A DNA stretch of 64,000 nt from positions 58,984-122,983 of the forward strand of contig MNCI01009661.1 in assembly GCA_015680685.1 (NCBI GenBank). Reading direction: 5' to 3'. Origin of the DNA: Gnetum montanum. Its lineage: Eukaryota; Streptophyta; Gnetopsida; Gnetales; Gnetaceae. The position numbers and the translations under genes were made by a program. The notes under the pieces are model-generated. The model saw only the letters and a program-made list of their open reading frames with translations. It did no database searches and was not told the DNA's origin. Positions 35,180-45,900 of this stretch are shown piece by piece; within the stretch, counting starts at the first letter, position 1, and every line of letters starts with the position of its first letter.

Positions 35180-36703
35180 TAGAAACCAAAGAACCCATGG
35201 AAAAATGATTACGAGAGGAAATGAATATCATTTTTTAATTATATTTTTAAATTATATTTACTTTAATTCCCAAAAATAATTATAGAAACTCCTTTTTATA
35301 TCACAAAACCTACACTAGATATCTCACTATCAAAGCATTCAATGGCACTCAATGAGGGTTCCTTGGTGAATAAAAGAGTGTCAAAATTAAATGCATCAAA
35401 CCCTAACTTTGCATCAAATGCAAAAAGGGATAACTCAAAACATTTTACAATTGTACTAAAAGACAAAATAAAATTTCAAAAATTCAAAGTAAAAATAGAA
35501 ACCCTCCCTCAATGCCAAACATAGGTTAATAATCTATCACAAGCTAGTTTGGATGGATATTTTTTTTATTGTTATTCCATTTGTTGTCATTTCCATTTCC
35601 TTCTCATGATTTAATGATATAGTTAAGTCTATGGTTATGTACCTCATGCAAAACTTTCTATAAATGGAAAATTACATCTATAATATCTAAGGATGCTAAA
35701 ACAAGTCTAAATGACAAAGTTTGGCCAACCTATCTTATACATAGAGGTGCCCCCTCATATCATAGAGAGGCACTCGCATTTCTCATTATCCAAGGATTTG
35801 GAAAGCAAGAAAAAGAAGAAGTTTTTGTTTGTTTCTTATTCTTTCACAATTTTTACAAGATCTCTCTCAAATTCACAATTACAATCTCTCATTTCAAATG
35901 TTATCACAAGTTCTCACATATATTCTAGAATTGTTAATACACCCATCCTTTCAAATCTCAAGTTTAAGATGAAGAATGATTCCTCATTAGTTGATGTCAC
36001 ATTGTTTAGATGTATACTTGGTTCTTTGGGATTTTTATGTTATTCGAGGCTTAATCTTAAATTTGGTATTTCATACCTTAGTAGATTTATGTAAGACCTA
36101 AGACTCTATCATTTGAATGTACGATTGATTTTTGCATTAAGTTTGTGAAGGGAGATGGTAATTTTCATGCATTTCATAATGCTAATTAGGGTAATGATGT
36201 TAAGAAGAAAAAATCCACATTAGATGGTACTATTTTTCACAAACTAAATTTAATCTATTGGAACTTCAAAAAGCAAACTTCATTTGCATTATCTTCTTGT
36301 GAGGTTAAACTCATCTCAATAGCTAATTGTATACAACATATTTTGTAGTTAAAACAATACATTTTCAATTAAGTTTTGATGTGAAGTTGCCCATTGAACT
36401 TTTGATTAATAATACAACTTCTATTCAAGGGAACATGTTATCTACAAAAAATTAAAACATGTGGATATAAAGTACTATTTTATCAAATCTAACGTAGAGG
36501 GGAATGTGTTGCCCCAATTGGTTCCTACCACTGATCAATTAGCTAATATTTTGAATAAGCCACTCTATACTCATAGAGTTGATTACTTGATGAAGATAAT
36601 TAACATTGCAAAAGTTGATAAAAAAGATCATGAACTTCAATGTTCAAACTCCATGATCTTCACACCTCTTACCCTAAAAGAAGGAAGGTTCAAAATAGTA
36701 TGA
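35180..36703 (+). pseudogene. Ty1/copia RNase H relic
   Basis: 35,711-36,094 ends in LVDVTLFRCILGSLGFLCYS followed by RLNLKFGISYLSRFM, the copia block usually read as YRQLVGSLLYLT.TRPDI.FAV..LSRFM. After frameshifts, 36,240-36,340 reads KQTSFALSSCEVKLISIANC (copia: K.Q.TVALSSCEAEYMA). 36,455-36,600 reads DIKYYFIKSNVEGN followed by VPTTDQLANILNKPL (copia: VPT.DQLADIFTKPL). The order and motifs are diagnostic; several frame breaks make it dead. Nothing is recognised at 35,180-35,700. Confidence 0.85.
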
Positions 36704-37990
36704 GATGTGTCCCTTGTGGACTATCAATTTTACTCTAAATATTATATTTCAAAAATGAGGTGTTAACCCAATGCTAAGACACTTGATTTGGAAGCTCCAA
36801 GTCATGGGTTGAATTCTGATGGGCAATGCTAAGTTATATAAAGTTCTAATTGGACTATATATCTTGGGGTGTACCTATGTTTCACCTAGTTTTATAATTG
36901 GACTACATGTTTTGGAGTGTACCTATGTTTCACCTAGTTTTATACTTGGACTATATGTTTTGGAGTGTACCTATGTTTCACCTAGTTTTATTGTTCAAGT
37001 CTGACGCTCATGTTTTAAACTTCATGTTAGTGTATGTGCATACTTTACTTTTGTAAAGGGACCAATGATCCTACATGTAAGCCTCATTTCAAGTGAGGCA
37101 CTTTCAAAAGCTATAAATAATCTTCTTTTTTCATGCAAAATGTGATAAGAGCACTTCGAATCATTTTGAAGGTGAATAGAAAAAGTGTGTTGGTAGTTCT
37201 CTAAGCTTCTTGTGTGTATTTCTGTTCTTTGTTTCTCAAATCTTGCAACATTGTGTTCTCATGAATTAGGATCCTCATAATTCTCTCATCCATGTTCTTA
37301 TAATTTCTCAAAATTTGATTTCTCACGAGTTCTCACATACTTATCACAATTTACAACAATTCTCACATTCTCAAAAAAAATTTGCATGTTTTAGTTTATG
37401 TTTCTCATATTGCTCACAAACATTTGAAAGATATGTATTATTTTATGTCCATGAATGAACGATTTATGTATTAGACGTTTAATTAGAATTATTTCATATT
37501 TTGTATCTCCAATTCCAGCAAGATTTCATCAATTCATGTAATAAGATCAATGATTTCTCATACTTGAATGAGTGTTTTTATACTTGTAGAGGTTTCGTGA
37601 TCTCTCTTTTAGGCATCTTTAAATCTTCCTTTTCTCACATGAATTATAAAAGAATTTGCAAGTTATAAGCTTAAATAGCTTCAAAGATTGATGTATCTTT
37701 TGATTTTAGATAGTTCTAGACATCTCAAATCTTGATCTAGTCCCTTTAAGGGTTGAGCCAATACTCTCATTTCTCATGTTATCATGTGATCTAATCCCTT
37801 TAATGGTTGAATCAAATCTCTCATTTCTCATGTTTTGTCATGTTTTTTTAAGTCTCATGTTTTGTCATGTTTTTTTAAGACCTATGACTTATATTCCTGT
37901 TGAAAGTTCTCTTCAATCTCATGTTTTGTCATGTTTTTTGAAACCTATAACTTACATTCATGTTAAAAATTCTCTTAAATCAATTTGAAT
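36701..37990 (+). repeat. 3' LTR of the copia element, with added tandem repeats
   Basis: Starts TGAGATGTGTCCC after the purine tract. It contains a 48-bp three-copy tandem repeat (36,846-36,990) that the 5' LTR lacks, and near its end three copies of TCTCATGTTTTGTCATG (37,825, 37,852, 37,915). The right end is approximate. Confidence 0.65.
36846..36990 (+). repeat. 48-bp tandem repeat, three copies
   Basis: Each unit ends GTACCTATGTTTCACCTAG plus TTTT. Because 48 is a multiple of three, the frame stays open and gives a 16-residue repeat (core LECTYVSPSF). This is probably a chance consequence inside an LTR. Confidence 0.9.
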
Positions 37991-39544
37991 ATATCAATCC
38001 AAAGTTCAATCATGTTTATAAATCTACCACAACCTCATCCCAAAATTTGGAGGTCAATTAACATCAGTTTATCCTTGGGCTCATAATTTACACCATTATA
38101 CATAGTTTAACATGCAATTTACACCATTATACATATAAGTTAAAAGAATCATGTTTGTCATGTCAAACAGTTTCAGGTTCGAAGATTCCCAATTATCAAC
38201 ACCTCACTAATGTTCAAATCAATCAAAGAGTATGGTTTTTATGCCAGTCGAACACTTCTACATTTCACATCTCATGGGGATCGGTTACTGGTCTAGGTCG
38301 TACCTCTAGCAAACAAACCTAATAACCACCCTCCCTATATTGAAACCTTATAGATGGGGTTTACATTTCTTTGGGTAATACACAGCCAAAACCTTATAGA
38401 TCGTGTTTACTTCATACTGTTCGCACAAGAGAAGCCTGAAATAAAATATTATGATGTTAAGTCACAAAACAGTTCGCAATTACCCAACGAGTACCTTTCG
38501 CCTGCGAGATCAATTCATGCTCAAAGTCCACGTACAAAAGGAATTTTAAAATTTTACAATAAATAATTCAAATCCAGATCGCAGGTCACAAAGTAGAAGC
38601 AAGAAAATGCTTACCCATCTTTAAACGAACACTTCAACATGAACTACTACCCATGGTTGGAATTGCTCCCTCCATTTGACCATGGTTCCATTAAAACTCA
38701 CAAAGAAGACTCCAGGCTCTTTGGCTTGCAAATATTACTTTTGAACGTCTGGTTTGTACCGCTAATTTCCGAATGTGAGTTACGTTGGAAATCTTCCATG
38801 TATTTAATTCCGAAAAGGCTAGCGTGTTCCATAAAAGCTTTTCATTTTAATTGCAAGCATGAACAGATGAAATAACACGGAGAACGATGCATGAAAGCAA
38901 GGACATGCCAAAGCTTTCTCAATCAGATTAACGATCATGGTCAAGGAAAAACAAGCAATAATCCAAGGGAGACAAGATGTACCCTGGTAAGTCTAATTTG
39001 TAAATATACTTCAACCTAAAAATTTTGGAAATAAAAATCAAGTAATTGCAAAACAGTCTCGTAATTTCCGCCTCCGAGCTAACTGCGGAAATAATTTCCA
39101 GATGTTGCAAAAGCTCCCGTAAGCTTCAATTGAACATATGAATTGCATTTAAAAAGAACATGTACACAATGAACCCATTGCAAGGATGTTTACATTTATA
39201 CCACAATAAATTCGCCGTAAAAGGTGCTAATTACAGCAAACATATACTCAAGAGGAACATTACGGATCTACACAATCTTAGCTCGTATATTTATATTGGA
39301 AAAACATTCTGTGGTTGATCATCCTCATACTATTCTACATGTTCAATCTCAAACTTCCAATTGCTAGAAAAATAAACTCCTCAACAGTATGCTGATGGTC
39401 ACTTTCTCCTAAGCTCTATCCCAAGTCAGTGATATTCTTTCAAAACTATCAGTTTTAACACCACAAAATCCTGTACAAAGCGAAGTATCAGAACTTGCCA
39501 TAAAGCACAACCCATGACCCTGACAAAAACGAAGGTCTGTAACC
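37991..39544. other. 3' flank of the BTS gene, no further gene seen
   Basis: This lies between the copia element and the BTS stop codon. The AT content falls toward the gene. The part nearest 39,545 should hold the BTS 3' UTR, but its end cannot be placed. Confidence 0.5.
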
Positions 39545-42500
39545 TCAGATTACTCGCGTGTTATATGAGCCACAACTTCCACACTTGTGATACAGCCAGT
39601 GGAAGGGAGCTGTTCCTTTTTGTTCACAGTCATTGCAGAGAATGTCCTGCGAAGTGGACATCCGCTATGAATAGGAAAACCATGAGAGAATACACACAAA
39701 AACTGAAACACAAAATATGTCATTGAAATACCTGAGTGCGACCCCTGTATTCTTCAGGAAGTTCTTCGGCAGATAATAATGCATCAAGCATTCCAAAATA
39801 CACCTGCAACCAAAGAAAGTGACTTAGCACACGGCAAAAAATTAGCAATTTCAGCACCTAATAGAACGTTTACAGATGAAAAACATAGTAATTAGGAGAA
39901 CTGTTGTAATGGGTCACGCTACTTACAGCCATATCTCCTAAAGACTTGCTGCAGATCGGACAAGTGTAATGACTGCAGGTATAAGCCTAAAAATGTTTTA
40001 ACCATTAGATTATGTATGAACTTAATATAATACAACGTTGTCATGTAACGAAAAGCTAAAGATGATTTACCTGAAAACAAGAAGAATGCATAAAATGACC
40101 ACAAGGTAGAGCCTTCACAGGAGCACTAGATGTGAAAAGAAAATCATGGCATATAGGACAGTTTGACTCAAGACCCTTTTCTCGACACCTATGCACAGCC
40201 AATGTCTTCGACATGCAAGCATTGCATGTCATACAATGAAAAAAATCAACACCAAGGCCTCTTCCAACACGGCATAAATTGCAGAACGGGCAATGGTATA
40301 TTTCTCTGCATATGTTTTTTGCAAATAAGAGGTTTAAAGAAAGCCCACGTTGCAAATGTTAAATAAACACCTTTACTAACTGTTCAATATCTAGAATTGC
40401 TTCTGCAAACAAATATCGTAAATTTATAAAGAAAAATAATGAATGAGTACATAGATTCCCGGTCTTCTACACATGCTCATTATGGGTTTACGTATACCTA
40501 TAGAAGTGATAATCGAATATGTGCCCCTTGGTTTTCGGTTTCTATCTCAGCACAACCAACGCCATTTGGCAGTATCAAGAAATTTATTAAATTGATGATG
40601 CTGGACGTGTTATCTAACCAGTCATTGGCATGCGTGTCCAAAGACCAAACGGGAAGGTCGACACACTTTAGGGCAGCCTCCATAGGAAGGTAGGTACACT
40701 AGTGTATGACTTGTATATGAAACCCCTTCATAGATATAAACTATAGCATGTCCATTATTAGATTTCCGTGGAATTCTCTTTTCATGATATTTGCTAAATA
40801 ATTGGAGATTCTGCTACAAACAATGCTCATGAGAGATGCTGAAGAAGTTGAAAACCTTAAGGAAATTAAATTTTTAACATGGTTAATGAAAGCATATTAT
40901 AATGCTTTGAAACCTTCTGCCTGGAAAAGAATTCTCTTAATTCTGTTCTATTGACAAGGAAAGTCAAACCAGACACTGCACCTTCAAACAATCAGATTGA
41001 AAATTCCTCAAAGTCTCAAGCAAATACCTTTCCAGGTAACAGGTTAAATGTTGGAAAATCATAACAGGTTAAATGTTGGGAAATCATAAGTTAGAAATTA
41101 TTAAGAAGGCGGTTCAGTATACAGTTCTGTCATTAGAGACAAGGTACAGATCGCTGCTAAATCATTTATCATTGAACTGGGCCAATGACATTGATTAGAA
41201 TGGTAACGGATGTTTCCGAATGCATTTGAACACAAGAACAATATTTAAATAAAAATTAGGTCACGGTGGTTAAGGTGTCCAAAGGAAACACTGACCATGT
41301 GACTGCTGCGCATACAGATAGCTGATTTTTAAAAATTGACCTGCAGTTAGCTGATTTTAAGAAATTGACCTGCATTGACCCTAATAACTACTGGACATCA
41401 ATTTTCTTTCATAAAATGCAACCATTTTCTTATTTAATGTAGACATGAATTCACAATGAGATTTTTGATGGCACAAGAAGTGGCCAAGAAGTGCAAAAAA
41501 AGAATCAGTGGCTGTGTAACCCCTGGGAAGCAGCCAGCTGATTTTAAGAAATCGACCTACAATGACTCTCATCATTACCGGATTTAAATTTTATTTCACA
41601 AATTTGAACATTTTCTTAGTTGATGTAATGACCGACGGAGACAACTTCAGGCATTCCTACAAATCTGTTAGTGCAATAGTTTTGCAATGATACGAGCATG
41701 ATCCATCAAATTGATAGTTGTATTTATTTAACTCAAAAAGATTAATCTTTTGCACATGCACATCCACCGACCCTCCCAGGACCCTGCTGGGCAGGATGAG
41801 CATTGCAGCTGTCCTTTTATTCATTTAACAAATATTCTAACATAAGCTTTTCTTTTTGTAATTATGTTGAACAGCTTCACCAACTTACTACTATGCCAGT
41901 AAAGAACATTCCGATCCTTAATTTGAGTAGGGTTGCATGTCTGAATTTTCCTGATAAAGCAAGGAAAAAAAAACAATAGATTATCCTCAAGTAGTAGACA
42001 AAGGTGCAACCTGCGAACCGCAAGATGCCCATGCACATTCTGATCCTATTGCCGTATTGGAGATCAACTACAAAAATTCATTCCGTTATGAAAATGATAA
42101 GCTTTCTAGAAATTCATTTACTACAAAAACTTGTAAACATTTATGAAAGTGACATCTAAATATGTCAAGGCTGGAATGAATAAGAATAACAAAATTTCTT
42201 TGGTAACATAAAAATCAAGCATTACCTTTCATCATCATAAAGTTTGCAAATGCTACAGAAATATTTTGCCATGGTGAGTCCATTACAGGAAGGGTTTATA
42301 CAATTTGCAGCAACAGGTTGCAGTTGCAAGCATGCCATGCACATCATCTCCTTTGTTGCTTTCCTGCAAATAAAAAAACAATGAATTCGAAACTACAAAG
42401 AACAACAACAGACAGGATCTCTCGATAGAAATGCATATAATCTATGCTCATTCACAAACCTGTCCATCATATGGTCACTAACTTTGTCATGGCAGAATCT

Positions 42501-42966
42501 GCACGTAAACAGCTGATCACAACATGCAGCTCTCAGTTTGCAGTTCCGCTTGTAGTGTTCACAACCGAAGACTTTCTGCTCCGAGTCTCGATATGAAGGA
42601 CAACGGCCAGGTAAATCTTCGTTGCTTCCTGATTCATTTAATGATTTTGACTGGGACAGCTTCTGTTGAGCAGCTATCCAGCGACTATAAAGTTGAAAAA
42701 CAAAGTAAATATGAATCTTTCTTTCAATGTACTCACATCATTTTCAACGTTTACCTCAAAAGGAACAATGAAAACAGGAAAGAAGCCAACGAACCTTGTC
42801 ATCAAGTTTTGAATAAGATATGCCTTTTGGCGTGGATCCAATGAAGTGTCACTAGATACTTTGCGTATTGCTGATTCTAACTCATTCTGATTCATTCTAA
42901 AAATGTCCTTCCAACCAGGTTTAAATTTCTGAAACCTTTGCTCCAAATTTTCACAAGGCATAGTCC
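39545..42966 (-). other. BTS: BTS exons 8-14: CHY, CTCHY, RING-H2 and zinc ribbon
   Basis: Exon 8 carries [20 protein letters not shown], conserved in BTS. The CHY finger (about 1009-1056) has C1022, H1024, C1029, C1036, C1042, C1045, H1046 and H1052. The CTCHY region (about 1062-1142) has C1064, C1067, C1092, C1095 and the [11 protein letters not shown] line. The RING-H2 is C1151-x2-C1154, C1170-x-H1172-x2-H1175-x2-C1178, C1189-x2-C1192, the part that recruits the E2 enzyme. The C-terminal ribbon pairs C1228/C1231 with C1246/C1249 and ends GSYNTRVI. Intron 10 (40,306-42,225) is the longest of this part. Confidence 0.93.
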
Positions 42967-45900
42967 CTGTAACAAACATCAAAGGCAACATCTCAAGCTA
43001 AACTTCAAATAAAAGGCATGCTTTTGTCTCTTTTAACAAGCACTAAAAAATAATGAAAAAAGATGACATGACTGTATCACATATCAATATATATTCCAAA
43101 ATTAAAAATTAAAAAAAAAACTAGTGGCAGGATGGCAGATCAGTAAATCAATCAAAAATCACCACCAAACTAAGAACAGCTACCTGCCGCTGACATATTC
43201 GTTTGCTCTGTGAAGGATGATGAATGAGAGGATAAGCTTGAAGAATCTGTCCACCAGGCACTCAACCACTCATCGAACATTGTATTTCTTGCTGCCTGCC
43301 TCCAAGCATCCATCATTACATTCTTTTCTACTTGTGTCAAAGCACCTGTCACCCATGGCAGCATTGACTGCAGAACCTCTGCCCCACTAGTCCCGATTAT
43401 CCGGCCTATAATTTTATCTTGTTCTTCAATTGTAAAATGTTTATCAAATAATGGCCACAACTCAAGTTCTTCTCTGAATACGTGCTGATCTAATGTGACT
43501 CTAATTGATTTGCACATTCGTTGAAGTTTGGCAGCAAGTTCATGATGCCTGACTTTCCAGTCTCCTGTAGAAGCACTTGTAGTTGAATCCTCGTGAAGTT
43601 TAACAAGGTCAGAAATAACATGAGAAATGTCATTGAATAGTTGTTCCTCTTGCTTATGATCAAGGGTGTATGCATGGCTGACATTATGAAGAGATTCTTT
43701 AGATTCCAAAGCAGGAAAAACAATTTCATCTTCTGCATTGCTGTGAGCTGTATAGAGACTCCAAAGCAAGCGAAATCGTCCACTAAAATGTCTAAGAAAT
43801 GCTTCATCGCAATCCATTAATTTTGTTGATTCAACATCCAAATGTTCTAGGTCTTTTCTAATAGCTTTGTGAAACTGAAAAATAAGATCAATTGGTTTTG
43901 ATGCTTGACAATTGTCATATGAACCACAGTCAGAACCCACACTATAGTTACTTGACAAAGATGCTCCTGCTGAAGAATTGAATGAAAGTGAACGTAAATT
44001 TCTTCCAGTGGAGGATGTCCCAGCACAAAGGGTGCTGCCACTAACTCCCAATCCGGGAACACAACAGGGTTGGCTTGAACAGGAAACTCCAGATGAACAA
44101 GGAGCAGTCTCTGCACTGTCTTTATCAAAGATACCTCTATCTTCCTTTGATCTCTTTCTTGCCTGTTCTGTAGCCAGTTCTGGTAAGCAATGTTTTGTTC
44201 CTTTCAAGTCTAAAGCAGTAATGTTTGCATCACAATCATCATTCATTCTAGAAGATATTTCATTGATTTTCTTAACAGGACAATCATTTGCACTATCTGA
44301 AGAGATGCACACGTATTTCCACCTGTTGGAATTGTGGCGTGGGCGCCCTTTACAGGCCCAGCCAGACAATAAGGTAACAAGAGCCATATCAGATGCCGGA
44401 GCTGCAAAGACGGTAGCAAAGTAGAGCAGAATTAATCCCTGTCAAAAGATCAGCAGTTTTTTCTACAATACTCCTAACCCAAAGTATTAGAAAATAAAAA
44501 AATAAAAAATTTTAGAAAATCCCTTCCTATTTACCCTTTTCTATATAATTTTTTATTTGTGAACTTATGAATTGCAAGCCATGTGGCAACATGAAATAGT
44601 GTTTGACACTGTGAACCCCACCAAATTTTCGAACAAAACAAAATACAACAGCAAATATGCTTTAGAATGCAACAAAACATGCTTCGTAAAAACTTCAAAT
44701 CATACCTGCCAACCGCATATTTTGAAGCATAACTTTTGCTTCCTCTTCCTCTAAACTCTTAACTAGCCATGGAAGAACACGCTCCAACAATCTCAAAGGC
44801 ATTACACGTAAACTTTGGTATAAGAGATGCCTCTGTTCATCTGTTGCACAGTGCTTTCGTGCAAGAGGAAGAACCTGGAAAAAAACAGGTCATAACAAGG
44901 GTTTAAAAGTGAAACACGCATTCAGTTAACATGCTTCATAAAGTGCAAACTGCAAAATTACCAGTAAAAACGTACCTCTTCCTCTTCGTTAAGAAAATGC
45001 TTTTCGATCATCTGCACAATTTGGTCAGCATATGAACAGAGTTTATCATGGAAGTCAGACCAACCAGAACTAGATCCAAAACAAAGTTTATCATGAAATT
45101 TTTCATCAATCAGGCGACGGAAGTCATCAAACTGGTTTTCTTCTTGGGCATGTTCATTGATAAAACACACTTCACTTCTAACCTTCTCATCCACAGCAGG
45201 AAATACCAGTTTGTCCTCTGCAATACTAGAGACAAAACAAACAAAACATGATAAATAATTTTAATCATTGATGATTTAAAATTAGCACCTCACAAAGCCA
45301 TCGCATCATTTAAGTTCAAACCCAAATGAACATAAAACCTCAAAAGCACACACCTATGGAATATGCAAACATCAGCAACAAACTGAAGTCGTTCATTAAA
45401 TGCAACTAGATTTGAAAAGTCTCCTGAAAATTGCATATGGCGTGCCTCCCCTGCAAGTTCCTTTACTTCCTTTCTGATGGCATTATGCCAATATACTATC
45501 TCGTCGATTGGGAACTGATTCAACAAGTTGCCATTACCAATAGCATGATTACTCGTAACCACATTTGATATCTTACAATTTTTCTCGCAACATTCATTTC
45601 TACTTGAAGAATGATCACTAGAAACAGTTATCGCAGAGTTTGATAGTAATGACACTTTAAAAGTTTGCCTCTCATTATTCCCTTCATTTAAAGGGTTTTC
45701 AAAATCATAGCAGGTATTCTTTCCCTTTAGCCATGTAAATACCACCTTAAAGGGTTAAACAGTTTGTCAGCCATAGAAAATAACAAATGAATTTATCACT
45801 ATCAATAAATTGTCTCTTCAGGCTGAAAACAATAAAGCTTACCTGTTGAAGTAATGGTTCTTCTGGAACAATCTTCATCATACACCTCATCATATCTTGG

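Larger units (their letters stand above)
31513..38000 (+). mobile_element. Decayed Ty1/copia retrotransposon with two LTRs
   Basis: Direct repeats begin TGATGTGTCCCC (31,513) and TGAGATGTGTCCC (36,701). They share the line ATGTTAGTGT-TGTGCA-ACTT and the line GTGAGGCA-T-TCAAAAGCTATAA. Copia RNase H relics precede the right LTR, and AAAAGAAGGAAGG at 36,676-36,688 is the likely polypurine tract. Most of gag, integrase and RT is not recognisable; a probable unrelated LTR at 33,339-35,179 occupies part of the interior. Confidence 0.75.

Noticed and set aside
43978-44424. Open frame of 148 codons antisense to BTS exon 7
   Set aside because: It overlaps a well-supported coding exon on the other strand; the open frame is a by-product of its codon use.
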